From: Variovorax boronicumulans
GTDB taxonomy: Bacteria > Pseudomonadota > Gammaproteobacteria > Burkholderiales > Burkholderiaceae_C
Reading direction: 5' to 3'
Length of the DNA: 64,000 bases
NCBI RefSeq assembly: GCF_029892485.1
Contig: NZ_JARXVG010000012.1
Location: 124,001 to 188,000 of the forward strand
Numbering within the stretch: the stretch's first letter is position 1; each line of letters starts with the position of its first letter. Both the position numbers and the translations under genes were made by a program. The notes under the pieces were generated by a model. It made no database searches. It was not told where the DNA came from and saw nothing but the letters and a program-made list of their open reading frames with translations. This document shows, in pieces, positions 11,026 through 19,288 of this stretch.

Positions 11026-11561
11026 CGCCGGGCGGCGAGCACTTCGGCCATCTTCCGCAACGCTGCTTCCGGCGTCGGCTCGATGTGGATCGAGCAAGCC
11101 AGCATGAGGTTCAGCGGCTGGCCGAAGTCTTCGACGGCGATGCCGGTCTCGCTCTCGCGAAGGACACCGCCCGCGTCATGCGTGCATTTCAGCGCGATGC
11201 GGGCACGGTCGGCATAGCTGCCCTCGGGTACGCCATAGGCCACGACGGGAATCCCCAGCGCCACCGCGGCACCGACCTCGAACACCGTGCCCGAATCCGG
11301 CTCCAGCCCCCTGAAGGACGAAAGGTTTGCCACGACGCCGTCTGCGCCGCGAAGGCGCTGCATGTTGGCTTCGTAGATCCGCTTTTCCAACGCATCGGGT
11401 GTCGGCTCTTCTTCGCCATCGGCGGGCAGCAGCGCCGCCAGGCCCATGGCCTCGCACGCGAGCTTGAGCCGCACGAAATGGTCCCTGGCATCCGGACGAA
11501 AGACATCGGGGCCCGCGAGGTAGATCCGGGGGCGCGTCGGGATTTCGGGGGTCTGGTCCAT
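11019..11561 (-). CDS. Nucleoside 2-deoxyribosyltransferase
   Basis: A 180-aa enzyme of the nucleoside 2-deoxyribosyltransferase family, which exchanges bases between 2'-deoxyribonucleosides in purine or pyrimidine salvage. Family signatures present are YLAGP (14-18), the acidic D75 in GADGVVANL, and DSGTVFEVGAA with the probable nucleophile E95. The gene ends inside the last codons of the convergent flavin reductase gene. A short intergenic stretch separates it from the DUF454 gene on the same strand. Confidence 0.87.
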   Translation of the reverse strand: MDQTPEIPTRPRIYLAGPDVFRPDARDHFVRLKLACEAMGLAALLPADGEEEPTPDALEKRIYEANMQRLRGADGVVANLSSFRGLEPDSGTVFEVGAAVALGIPVVAYGVPEGSYADRARIALKCTHDAGGVLRESETGIAVEDFGQPLNLMLACSIHIEPTPEAALRKMAEVLAARRQ

Positions 11562-11627
11562 CGCAGCAGCTTCGCCGATTTCCGGGCGCAGCTCAATATG
11601 CGACGAAGAACTGCATCGCCGTTTTTC

Positions 11628-12098
11628 TTACTGCGGCGGTGGCAGCGGACGCGACCACAACCACCCCAGCACGACAGCCATACACCCGATGGCCAGCACC
11701 GCCATCCACGCGCGATGGGCCGTGTACGACACGATGACCGCGCACGCAGCCATGGTGATGGTCGCGCTCCACTTCGCACGGCGGCTCACGGTGCGGCCGT
11801 TCTCCCAGTTGCGCAGCAGCGGGCCGAAGATTCGGTGATTGCGCAGCCAGGCATGCAGGCGCGGCGAGCTGCGCGCGGCCGCCCATGCGGCCATCAGGAT
11901 GAACACGGTCGTCGGCATGCCGGGCAGCACCACGCCGATGAGCCCGAGGACGAGGCACAGCACCGCGAAGCAGTGCAGCAGCACGCGTGCAAGCAGGGAC
12001 AGGGGCTTGGGACCAGGGTTCAACGCAATATTCTCTGGAGGGATCGGACGGCGGCAATGGTGGACCGGACGGTGCCTTCGCCAGTGTCCATTCTTCAC
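11628..12098 (-). CDS. DUF454 (YbaN-type) inner-membrane protein
   Basis: Up to 156 aa. The family signature is clear: GLIGVVLPGMPTTVFILMAA followed by ARSSPRLHAWL and NWENGRTVSRRAKW, with two C-terminal membrane segments. About 30 N-terminal residues before the first hydrophobic region look non-conserved and lack a good ribosome site, so the true start may be downstream of the ATG at 12098. Function unknown. It is divergent from the glutaredoxin-like gene. Confidence 0.78.
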   Translation of the reverse strand: MKNGHWRRHRPVHHCRRPIPPENIALNPGPKPLSLLARVLLHCFAVLCLVLGLIGVVLPGMPTTVFILMAAWAAARSSPRLHAWLRNHRIFGPLLRNWENGRTVSRRAKWSATITMAACAVIVSYTAHRAWMAVLAIGCMAVVLGWLWSRPLPPPQ

Positions 12099-12202
12099 CA
12101 GCTTGCGGCCGACGTGCCAGCGAACGGATGCCGCGAGAAACAGGCAAGAACGCCGCGGGAGCGCGGGGCCCTTACAGTCACGCGAATCAACGAAAGGTCC
12201 CC

Positions 12203-12568
12203 ATGCCCCGCCCCGTCCTCGAAGAAGCCCGCATCCACCCCGCCATCCGCACCAAGGTGGCCGAGAGCCGCCAGGCCATCGTCCGCGAAGTCATGGCTGC
12301 GGTCGCATCCAACGATGTGGTCGTGGTCGGCATGGGCATCAATCCGCATCCGAAGAAGGCGCGCAAGGCGCTCGACGCGATCCAGCAGCCGCACAAGTAC
12401 CTCGAATACGGCAACTACCTGAGCCAATGGCGCGACCGCAATGCGCTCAAGATGTGGACCGGGTGGCCTACGTTTCCGATGGTGTTCGTGAAGGGCACGT
12501 TGGTCGGGGGTGCTTCGGATTTGCAGAAGCTCATCGACGGTGGCGAATTGAAGGGCCTTATCGGCTGA
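12203..12568 (+). CDS. Glutaredoxin-fold protein lacking both active-site cysteines
   Basis: A 121-aa protein. The fold markers of monothiol and dithiol glutaredoxins are present: a VVVVGMG strand, the cis-proline motif WPTFP (88-92), VFVKG, and the GG pair at 102-103. Where the CPYC or CGFS active site should be, the sequence reads NPHP (47-50), followed by the expected KKARKAL helix. No cysteine occurs anywhere in the protein, so thiol reduction and Cys-ligated iron-sulfur binding look impossible. The start at 12203 has GAAAGG upstream. It may be a structural or regulatory paralogue. Confidence 0.82.
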   Translation: MPRPVLEEARIHPAIRTKVAESRQAIVREVMAAVASNDVVVVGMGINPHPKKARKALDAIQQPHKYLEYGNYLSQWRDRNALKMWTGWPTFPMVFVKGTLVGGASDLQKLIDGGELKGLIG

Positions 12569-12722
12569 CCGGTTGCCGCCGGACCGCTCTTCACTTTCGC
12601 AGAATCAGGCAAGAACCCCGTTCGATCCGGATACCGCTTCCAGCCCCATCCACGCGAGACTTCTCCCCATGCCCGGCGCACCCTTCGCGCCATGGTCCAC
12701 CCACCAGCACGAGGAGTTTCAC

Positions 12723-13472
12723 ATGAGCGCAATCCAGGAAAAAGTCGTCCTCATCACCGGCGCGAGCAGCGGTATCGGCGAAGCCACCGCGCGGCTGCTG
12801 GCACGGCGTGGGGCCAGCGTGGTGCTCGGTGCGCGGCGCACCGACAGGCTCGAAGCCCTCGCCGCAGAGATCAATGCCACGGGCGGCGCGGCGAGCTTCC
12901 AGCATCTCGACGTGACGCACCGGCCCAGCGTGGAGGCCTTCGCCGAGTTCGCCTTCGACACGCATGGGCAGATCGATGTGCTGGTCAACGCGGCGGGTGT
13001 GATGCCGATGTCCCCGCTGTGGAACCGCAAGATCGAAGAGTGGGAGCTCATGATCGACGTGAACCTGCGCGGCGTGCTGCTCGGCATTGCGGCCGTGCTG
13101 CCGACGATGCAGTTGCAGGGATGGGGCCACATCGTGAACGTGGCGCCGGTGGCGATGCGGGGCGTGTCGCCGGAGTCGGCCGTCTATCACGGCACGCAGT
13201 ACGCGGTGAACGCGATCTCCGAAGGACTGCGGCAGGAGCACGAGGGCCGGCTGCACGTCACGGTGGTGAGCCCCGACGTGAGCGGGCTTTCCGATCCGCT
13301 GTCGGAGCGCATCGCCGCGAGCTACAGCTTCGAGCGCATGCTCACGCGGCGGCGTCTTGCGGTGCCGGCCGACGGTGTCGCGCGGTCCATCGCCGGGGCG
13401 ATCGAGGGGTACGGCATCACCGCGCCGATGCGGTCTGGCGCACATTCCCGGCCGGCCGAGCACGCGTGGTGA
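12723..13472 (+). CDS. Short-chain dehydrogenase/reductase with degenerate catalytic residues
   Basis: A 249-aa classical SDR. The NAD(P) site is intact (TGASSGIG, 12-19; NAAG, 89-92; N114). The catalytic set is not: the YxxxK motif reads YHGTQ (155-159), replacing Lys by Gln, and the catalytic Ser position falls on Pro142 in VNVAPVAMRG. Only Tyr155 remains, so normal hydride-transfer activity is doubtful. The start has a good GAGGAG site. It sits 154 bases after the cysteine-less glutaredoxin-like gene, on the same strand. Confidence 0.85.
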   Translation: MSAIQEKVVLITGASSGIGEATARLLARRGASVVLGARRTDRLEALAAEINATGGAASFQHLDVTHRPSVEAFAEFAFDTHGQIDVLVNAAGVMPMSPLWNRKIEEWELMIDVNLRGVLLGIAAVLPTMQLQGWGHIVNVAPVAMRGVSPESAVYHGTQYAVNAISEGLRQEHEGRLHVTVVSPDVSGLSDPLSERIAASYSFERMLTRRRLAVPADGVARSIAGAIEGYGITAPMRSGAHSRPAEHAW

Positions 13473-13494
13473 TCGACGACAGACAGCGGCCGCG

Positions 13495-13938
13495 TCAGTA
13501 GGTCTTGTACGGCAGGAACTTGCCCGACAACACCACGTTGACGCGGTCACCCTTCGGGTCGGGCTGGCGCTGGATGTCCATGCTGAAGTCGATCGCGCTC
13601 ATGATGCCGTCGCCGAACTCCTCGTGGATCAGCTCTTTGATGGTGGTGCCGTACACGCTCACGATCTCGTACCAGCGGTAGATCAGGGGATCGGTCGGCA
13701 CAGGCGTGGGCAGCGAGCCTTTGTAGGGCACGACCTGGAGCCACTTCTGCTCTTCCACGGTGAGCCCGAAGATCTTGCCGATGATCTTGGCCTGCTTGTC
13801 GTCGAGCGTCATCTGGCCGAGGCAGGCTGCGGTGGTCCACTCCTTCGACTGGCCGACCTTCTTGGCCACGTCGGCCCACTGGATGCCCTTGGACACCTTC
13901 ACGGTGATGATCTTTTCAGTGACGTCGTTGCGGTTCAT
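13495..13938 (-). CDS. cynS: Cyanate hydratase (cyanase)
   Basis: A 147-aa cytoplasmic enzyme that converts cyanate and bicarbonate to ammonia and carbon dioxide (via carbamate). The catalytic triad Arg88, Glu91 and Ser114 has exactly the spacing of the E. coli enzyme and lies in YRWYEIVSVYGTT and FGDGIMSAIDF. The N-terminal helical domain resembles a DNA-binding fold, as usual. The frame continues upstream into a repeat element, but homology starts at MNRNDVTEK. No cynR- or carbonic-anhydrase-type gene adjoins it; the upstream gene on this strand is an NTF2-like protein. Confidence 0.94.
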   Translation of the reverse strand: MNRNDVTEKIITVKVSKGIQWADVAKKVGQSKEWTTAACLGQMTLDDKQAKIIGKIFGLTVEEQKWLQVVPYKGSLPTPVPTDPLIYRWYEIVSVYGTTIKELIHEEFGDGIMSAIDFSMDIQRQPDPKGDRVNVVLSGKFLPYKTY

Positions 13939-14000
13939 GCGGCGGGTTCCTGGGTGTGAAAGGGATGTGGCGGGACAAGCAACAGACATGCCCAGTTGAC

Positions 14001-14118
14001 TTGCTCCCTCCCCTTCCGGGGGAGGGCTGGGGTGGGGGCACGCGGCCTCCAAAAAAGCATTGCGCCTGCTCGAAGGCCTGCCCCCATCCCAACCTTCCCC
14101 CAGAGGGGGAAGGAGCAA
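14001..14118. repeat. REP-like paired inverted element
   Basis: Two roughly 39-base arms (14001-14039 and 14080-14118) are imperfect inverted copies of each other around a 40-base spacer. The right arm also forms its own perfect hairpin (CTTCCCCC-AGA-GGGGGAAG at 14094-14112), and the left arm contains a similar GGGGGAG hairpin. It fills the gap between cynS and the NTF2-like gene, abutting the latter's stop. Layout resembles REP/BIME pairs that stabilise mRNA ends or terminate. No other copy was noticed in the window. Confidence 0.75.
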
Positions 14119-14124
14119 GACCGG

Positions 14125-14547
14125 TCAGCGCTCCCAGCGGAACTTGCGCTCCGACTCCGCAATGGGCTGGTCGTTGATGCTTGCGTAGCGCTTCTGCATC
14201 AGGCCGTTCTCGGCGAATTCCCAGTTCTCGTTGCCATGGCTGCGGAACCACTGGCCCGCGGCGTCGTGCCATTCGTACTCGAAGCGCACCGCGATGCGGT
14301 TGTCCATGAAAGCCCAGAGCGTCTTCTTCAAACGGTAGTCGTGCTCGCGTTCCCACTTGCGGGTGAAGAACTCCACCACCTGCTCGCGGCCGTTGATGAA
14401 GTCTGCGCGGTTGCGCCATTCGGTGTCGGGCGTGTAGGCCAGGCTCACGCGAACAGGGTCGCGGGTGTTCCAGGCGTCTTCGGCGGCCTGGACCTTTTTG
14501 GTCGCGGTCTCGAGGGTGAAGGGCGGCAGCGGCGGGCGGGATTCCAT
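14125..14547 (-). CDS. NTF2-like (DUF1348/SnoaL-type) protein
   Basis: A 140-aa cytoplasmic protein of the DUF1348 family within the NTF2/SnoaL fold. Visible blocks are AEDAWNTRDPVRVSLAYT, WRNRADFINGREQVVEFFTRKW, and FRSHGNENWEFAENGLM. Members are small cone-shaped barrels of unknown substrate, often annotated as nuclear transport factor 2 family proteins. Start ATG 14547 is preferred over 14589 because homology begins there. It is divergent from a TetR regulator across 87 bases containing a palindromic operator, so it is a likely regulatory target. Confidence 0.85.
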   Translation of the reverse strand: MESRPPLPPFTLETATKKVQAAEDAWNTRDPVRVSLAYTPDTEWRNRADFINGREQVVEFFTRKWEREHDYRLKKTLWAFMDNRIAVRFEYEWHDAAGQWFRSHGNENWEFAENGLMQKRYASINDQPIAESERKFRWER

Positions 14548-14599
14548 GAGGGACTTTCGTTGCGTTGAAGGAGTGGCGAAGGCCCGCAATGTGCCACGA

Positions 14600-14617
14600 G
14601 TAGACAGACCTGTCTAC
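14600..14617. promoter_or_regulatory. Perfect palindromic operator upstream of the TetR gene
   Basis: GTAGACAG (14600-14607), a 2-base centre AC, and CTGTCTAC (14610-14617) form a perfect dyad in the 87-base gap between the divergent NTF2-like and TetR genes. Size and position are those of a TetR-family operator. It covers the predicted -35 of the tetR promoter, which would give autorepression and control of the divergent gene. Confidence 0.65.
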
Positions 14618-14628
14618 ATGCCTACAAT
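14601..14628 (+). promoter_or_regulatory. Sigma70-like promoter of the TetR gene
   Basis: TAGACA (14601-14606) and TACAAT (14623-14628) are spaced by 16 bases. A start point six or seven bases after the -10 falls on the ATG at 14635, suggesting a leaderless transcript; no Shine-Dalgarno lies between the -10 and the ATG. Confidence 0.5.
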
Positions 14629-14634
14629 CGCCGC

Positions 14635-15246
14635 ATGGACATCTCCGCATTGCCCGCGCGCGAGCGCATCCTCGTCACCTCGCACGACCTTTTCTACCGC
14701 GATGGCATCCGCGCCACAGGCATCGACCGCGTGATCGCCGCATCGGGCGTCACCAAGGTCACCTTCTACCGGCACTTCCCCTCGAAGGACGACCTGGTGC
14801 GCGAGTTTCTCGACCACCGCCACACGCGGTGGATGGCGTGGTTCGTCGATGCGCTGGGCCGGCGCGGCGCGCACGAGCGCGCGGGTGATGCCGGCGCCCT
14901 GCTGTTGTTGGCCGACGTGATGGCCGAGTGGTTTGCCGACCCGGTGTTTCGTGGCTGCGCGTTCATCAACGCGACGGCCGAAGTGGGCGGCAGCGTCGAA
15001 GGCGCGCTGGAGCGCTCGCGCGCGCACAAGCGCGAGATGGTCGAGGTGATCGCGGGCCTACTGCCTTCGCAACTGCCCGCACGCATGGCGCTCGCGCAGG
15101 CCGCGAGCATCGGCGTCGACGGCGCCATCGTCAAGGCCCAGATGGGCGATGCCGCCGTGGCGCGCGAAGCCACGGGCGATCTGCGACGGCTGCTGGAGGC
15201 GCTGGTGGCCTCCTCCGGAGAAGCTACTTCACGACCATCAGCGTGA
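14635..15246 (+). CDS. TetR-family transcriptional regulator
   Basis: A 203-aa regulator. The N-terminal helix-turn-helix reads RERILVTSHDLFYRDGIRATGIDRVI, then ASGVTKVTFYRHFPSKDDLV, a classical TetR recognition helix. The C-terminal ligand domain contains FRGCAFINATAEVGG, typical of the branch related to YxaF/LmrA-type repressors. A perfect palindrome 18 bases upstream is the likely binding site. The gene's last 23 bases overlap the end of the convergent lactate permease. Confidence 0.9.
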   Translation: MDISALPARERILVTSHDLFYRDGIRATGIDRVIAASGVTKVTFYRHFPSKDDLVREFLDHRHTRWMAWFVDALGRRGAHERAGDAGALLLLADVMAEWFADPVFRGCAFINATAEVGGSVEGALERSRAHKREMVEVIAGLLPSQLPARMALAQAASIGVDGAIVKAQMGDAAVAREATGDLRRLLEALVASSGEATSRPSA

Positions 15247-16885
15247 ACGGCCACACGTAGGCCTGCAGCGTCACGTAGAAGCCGACGAGGCACGCCAGCG
15301 CGATGGAGTGGAAGAACACGTAGCGCAGGATCTCGCCTTCGTGGTTGAACCAGCGCGTGGCGGTGGAGGCGACCACGATCGACTGCGCATCGATCATCTT
15401 GCCCATCACGCCGCCCGAGCTGTTGGCCGCGCCCATGAGGTTGGGGCTCAGGCCCAGCTGGTCGGCCGCCACCTTCTGCATGCCGCCGAAGAGCACGTTC
15501 GATGCGGTGTCGGACCCCGTGAGCGCCACGCCCAGCCAGCCCATCAGCGTGCCGAAGAATGGATAGAACATGCCGGTGTTCGCGAAGGCCAGGCCCAGCG
15601 TGGTGTCCAGCCCCGAGTAGCGCGTGAGCGTGCCGAGCGCGAGCATCAGCATGATGGTGAGCAGCGAGAACTTCACCAGCCACAGCGTGCGGCCGTAGGC
15701 GGCAACGAGCTGGACCGGGTTGTACTTCATGATCAGCCCGCCCACGAGCGCCGCGGCCAGGATGCCGGTGCCCGTGGCAGAGAGCAGCAGCAGCTGGTAC
15801 ACGGCGCCCTCCTTCGTCGGCTTGGGCACCACGGGCGCCACCTTCTCGATCATGTTGTTCAGCCCGTCGATCGGAAAGCTGGGCGCGAAGATGCCGTTGA
15901 GCCAGGTCTTGACCACCGGCAGGCCCCAGATGAACACGAACACGGTGAGGATGATCCACGGCGTCCAGGCGCGGATCACGTCGGCGCGCGGGTGCTTCGT
16001 CGGCAAGACCACGGGGCCGGCCTCGCCGCCGTCTTTCTCGTGGCCCTTGAGCGACACGGAGGTCCAGATGGTCTTGGGCTTCCACACGCGCAGGAACAGC
16101 ACCAGCGAGGTCATCGACACCAGCGCCGCGATGATGTCCACCAGCTCGGGGCCGATGTAGTTGGACACCAGGAACTGCGGAATCGCGAAGGACAGGCCCG
16201 TCACCAGGATGGCGGGCCACACCTCCATCATTCCCTTGCGCCCCGAGAAGGCCCAGATGAGCCAGAACGGCACCAGCAGCGAGAAGAAAGGCAACTGCCG
16301 CCCGATCATCGCGGTGACCGCCATGAGGTCGTAGCCGTGCACCTTGGCCAGCGTGATGACCGGCGTGCCGAGCGCACCGAAGGCCACCGGCGCCGTGTTG
16401 GCGATCAGCGAGAGGCCCGAGGCCGCCAGCGGCGAGAAGCCCAGGCCGATGAGGATCGCGGCCGTCACCGCCACCGGCGTGCCGAAGCCCGCCGCACCCT
16501 CGAAGAAGGCACCGAATGCGAACGCGATCAACAGCAGTTGCAGGCGCCGGTCTTCGGTGATGCCGGCAATGGAGTCCTGCAGGATCTTGAAGCTGCCGTT
16601 CTGCTCGGTGAGCTGCTGCAGGAAGATGATGTTCAGCACGATCCAGCCGATAGGCAGGAGGCCGGTGATGCCGCCCAGGAAGGCCGCCTTGCCCGCCATG
16701 TCGGCCGGCATGCCGAAGGCGAAGACCGCGATGACCACCGCACTCAGCAGGCCGAGCCCCGCCGCGTAGTGCGCCTTCACATGCAGGAGCCCGAGGCTCA
16801 CGAGCATGACCACCACCGGTATCGCGGCCAGTGCCGTCGATACCACCATATTGCCGAACGGGTTGTAGACCTGTTGCCAGACCAT
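15224..16885 (-). CDS. lldP: L-lactate permease
   Basis: A 553-aa inner-membrane protein with about 12-14 spans, matching the LldP/GlcA family of lactate and glycolate permeases in length and motifs (FGAFFEGAAGFGTPVAVTAA, FFGTLMGWLGVALTGSDTAS and GAANSSGGVMGKMI). The start at 16885 is supported by a GAGGAG site. It is divergent from a LysR regulator, with the FMN lactate dehydrogenase gene beyond, forming a lactate uptake and oxidation module. The 3' end overlaps the TetR gene by 23 bases. Confidence 0.93.
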   Translation of the reverse strand: MVWQQVYNPFGNMVVSTALAAIPVVVMLVSLGLLHVKAHYAAGLGLLSAVVIAVFAFGMPADMAGKAAFLGGITGLLPIGWIVLNIIFLQQLTEQNGSFKILQDSIAGITEDRRLQLLLIAFAFGAFFEGAAGFGTPVAVTAAILIGLGFSPLAASGLSLIANTAPVAFGALGTPVITLAKVHGYDLMAVTAMIGRQLPFFSLLVPFWLIWAFSGRKGMMEVWPAILVTGLSFAIPQFLVSNYIGPELVDIIAALVSMTSLVLFLRVWKPKTIWTSVSLKGHEKDGGEAGPVVLPTKHPRADVIRAWTPWIILTVFVFIWGLPVVKTWLNGIFAPSFPIDGLNNMIEKVAPVVPKPTKEGAVYQLLLLSATGTGILAAALVGGLIMKYNPVQLVAAYGRTLWLVKFSLLTIMLMLALGTLTRYSGLDTTLGLAFANTGMFYPFFGTLMGWLGVALTGSDTASNVLFGGMQKVAADQLGLSPNLMGAANSSGGVMGKMIDAQSIVVASTATRWFNHEGEILRYVFFHSIALACLVGFYVTLQAYVWPFTLMVVK

Positions 16886-17006
16886 GCGCTTGTCTCCTCT
16901 TTGTTGGAATCTTTTTGAGTCGGCAACACGAGACGATGCGAAGTCCGCCGCGAGCGACCGGGAGCGTTTCGCTAACATCCTACCCCGCTCTCCTCGGCAA
17001 CAACAG

Positions 17007-17894
17007 ATGGTTTCCTCCATGCGACTTCCCTCGACACAGGGCCTGCAGGCCTTCGAGGCGGTTGCACGGCTGCGCAGCGTGAACCTCGCGGCCGAGGAGC
17101 TCAGCGTGACGCCCAGCGCGGTGAGCCACCGCATCCGGCAGCTCGAAACTCAACTCGAACTCAAGCTCTTCGCCGGCAACGATTTCGGCCTGAGCGCCGA
17201 CGGCGTGGCCTACCTCGCCCGCGTGCGCGAAGCCATTGCCGCTCTGCAGCAGGTGCCCGGCCGCGAGCCCGAATCGCAGGTGCGCAGGCTGCGCGTGGCG
17301 GTGACGCCCACGTTCTCCCGCCAGATGCTGCTGCCGCGTCTCGCACGGTTTCGCGATGCCTATCCGAACATCGAACTGATGCTGCAGGTGACCATGCCGG
17401 TGCGCAACATGACGGCCGAAGAGGCCGACCTGGAGCTGCGCTTCGGCACCGGGCCTTTTCACGACCGCGAGTTCTGCCAGCTGCTGGCCGACGACGTGGC
17501 GCCCGCCTGCAGCCCGGCGTACCTGCAGCGCCACGGCCCGTTCGACGGCTTTGCGACCGATGCCGAGGTCTCGCGTGTGCAACTGCTGCGCACGCCGCTC
17601 GAATCGTGGCGCACCTGGTTCAAGGCCTGCGGCATCGGCCTGCCCGAGCCGGCCACGGGCCACCAGTTCAACGACCTGGGCCTGGCGCTCGATGCGGCGG
17701 CCGAAGACTTCGGCGTGGTGCTCATGCACCTGAAGCTGGGCAGCGCCTGGCTGGAGAACGGGCGCCTCGTGCGGCTCTCGGCAGAGAGCGTGCCCTCGCC
17801 CAACGCCTACTTCCTGTGCTGGCGGCCGGGGGCGATGGAGCGCTGGGAGTGCGCGACCTTCGTCGAGTGGCTGCGGCAGGCGCTGCGGGACTGA
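17007..17894 (+). CDS. LysR-family transcriptional regulator (GcvA-like)
   Basis: A 295-aa regulator. The winged helix at about residues 9-66 contains LQAFEAVARLRSVNLAAEEL, then TPSAVSHRIRQLE. The effector domain begins near residue 95. It has GcvA-type features: FGTGPF after a short loop and a C-terminal YFLCWRP-like strand. The start could be ATG 17007 or 17019; neither has a clear ribosome site. It lies between the divergent lldP and the downstream lldD and is the obvious candidate regulator of lactate use. Confidence 0.88.
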   Translation: MVSSMRLPSTQGLQAFEAVARLRSVNLAAEELSVTPSAVSHRIRQLETQLELKLFAGNDFGLSADGVAYLARVREAIAALQQVPGREPESQVRRLRVAVTPTFSRQMLLPRLARFRDAYPNIELMLQVTMPVRNMTAEEADLELRFGTGPFHDREFCQLLADDVAPACSPAYLQRHGPFDGFATDAEVSRVQLLRTPLESWRTWFKACGIGLPEPATGHQFNDLGLALDAAAEDFGVVLMHLKLGSAWLENGRLVRLSAESVPSPNAYFLCWRPGAMERWECATFVEWLRQALRD

Positions 17895-17902
17895 CTGAAT
17901 TC

Positions 17903-17934
17903 TTTTCAGGTCCGGCCTGGGTATTTTTCAGATC
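17903..17934 (+). promoter_or_regulatory. Direct repeat upstream of the lactate dehydrogenase gene
   Basis: TTTTCAGGTC (17903-17912) and TTTTCAGATC (17925-17934) are near-identical 10-mers 22 bases apart, about two helical turns, in the 138-base gap before lldD. This spacing suits a regulator bound to one DNA face. Confidence 0.35.
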
Positions 17935-18032
17935 GGGGTCCGTCTCGGGCACCACACTCGGCCCGCGGCGGGGCCTGCCCATAATGCCGCTCACGCGAAA
18001 CGAACAACAGAGACTACCCAGGAGACTGCCCC

Positions 18033-19190
18033 GTGGCCGACCTTTCCAAGATCACCAACATCGAAGACCTGCGGGTGATCGCCAAGCGGCGGGTGCCGAA
18101 GATGTTCTACGACTACGCCGACTCCGGCGCCTGGACCGAGGGCACCTACCGCGCCAACGAGAGCGACTTTCAAAAGATCAAGCTGCGCCAGCGCGTGGCC
18201 GTGAACATGGAGGGCCGCTCCACCCGCACCACCATGGTCGGCCAGGAGGTGGCCATGCCCGTGGCCATCGCGCCCACCGGCCTCACCGGCATGCAGCACG
18301 CCGACGGCGAGATCCTCGGCGCCCGCGCGGCCAAGGCTTTCGGCGTTCCGTTCACGCTCTCGACCATGAGCATCTGCTCGCTCGAGGACATCGCCGAGAA
18401 CACCGACCGCCATCCCTTCTGGTTCCAGCTCTACGTGATGAAGGACCGCGACTTCATCGAGCGCCTGATCGAACGCGCCAAGGCCGCCAACGTGACGGCG
18501 CTGCAGCTCACGCTGGACCTGCAGATCCTCGGCCAGCGCCACAAGGACATCAAGAACGGCCTGACCGCGCCGCCCAAGCCCACGATCAAGAACCTCATCA
18601 ACCTCGCGACCAAGCCGCGCTGGTGCATGGGCATGCTGGGCACCAAGCGCCGCACCTTCGGCAACATCGCGGGCCACGCCAAGGGCGTGAAGGACCTGTC
18701 GTCGCTCTCGTCGTGGACCGCCGAGCAGTTCGATCCCGCGCTGAGCTGGGCCGACGTGGAATGGATCAAGAAGCTCTGGGGCGGCAAGCTCATCCTCAAG
18801 GGCATCATGGACGTGGAAGATGCGCGCCTTGCAGCCAGCAGCGGCGCCGATGCGCTCATCGTGTCGAACCACGGCGGCCGTCAGCTCGACGGCGCGCCCT
18901 CCTCCATCGCGGCGCTGCCGGCCATCGTCGAGGCCGTGGGCAGCGAGATCGAGGTGTGGATGGACGGCGGCATCCGCAGCGGGCAGGACGTGCTCAAGGC
19001 CCGCGCGCTCGGCGCCCGCGGCACGATGATCGGCCGCAGCTTTCTCTACGGCCTGGGCGCCCACGGGCAGGAGGGCGTGACGCGCGCGCTGCAGATCATC
19101 CACAAGGAACTGGACATCACCATGGCCTTCTGCGGCCACACGCAGATCGACACCGTCGATTCGAGCATCCTGCTGCCGGGCACCTTCTAA
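18033..19190 (+). CDS. lldD: FMN-dependent alpha-hydroxy-acid (L-lactate) dehydrogenase
   Basis: A 385-aa enzyme of the glycolate oxidase/lactate dehydrogenase family that oxidises L-lactate to pyruvate and passes electrons to the respiratory chain. Family blocks: MFYDYADSGAWTEGTYR near the N-terminus, LQLYV-type barrel strand, and the active-site SNHGGRQLDGAPSS with catalytic His280. The GTG start is supported by CAGGAGA. The lactate identity rests on the neighbouring lldP; other 2-hydroxy acids are possible because mandelate-type enzymes share these motifs. Confidence 0.87.
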   Translation: MADLSKITNIEDLRVIAKRRVPKMFYDYADSGAWTEGTYRANESDFQKIKLRQRVAVNMEGRSTRTTMVGQEVAMPVAIAPTGLTGMQHADGEILGARAAKAFGVPFTLSTMSICSLEDIAENTDRHPFWFQLYVMKDRDFIERLIERAKAANVTALQLTLDLQILGQRHKDIKNGLTAPPKPTIKNLINLATKPRWCMGMLGTKRRTFGNIAGHAKGVKDLSSLSSWTAEQFDPALSWADVEWIKKLWGGKLILKGIMDVEDARLAASSGADALIVSNHGGRQLDGAPSSIAALPAIVEAVGSEIEVWMDGGIRSGQDVLKARALGARGTMIGRSFLYGLGAHGQEGVTRALQIIHKELDITMAFCGHTQIDTVDSSILLPGTF

Positions 19191-19288
19191 GGCACTCCCC
19201 AAGGCCCTTCCGGGGGTAGGCAGATGCGGTTCCTACTGACACGAGCCTTCCCGGTGCGGGGGCAAAATATCGTGGCAACAACAACATA

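Noticed and set aside
14001..14118. Inverted repeat as the ends of an insertion sequence
   Set aside because: Only about 40 bases lie between the arms, so no transposase can be encoded; it fits a REP-type element.
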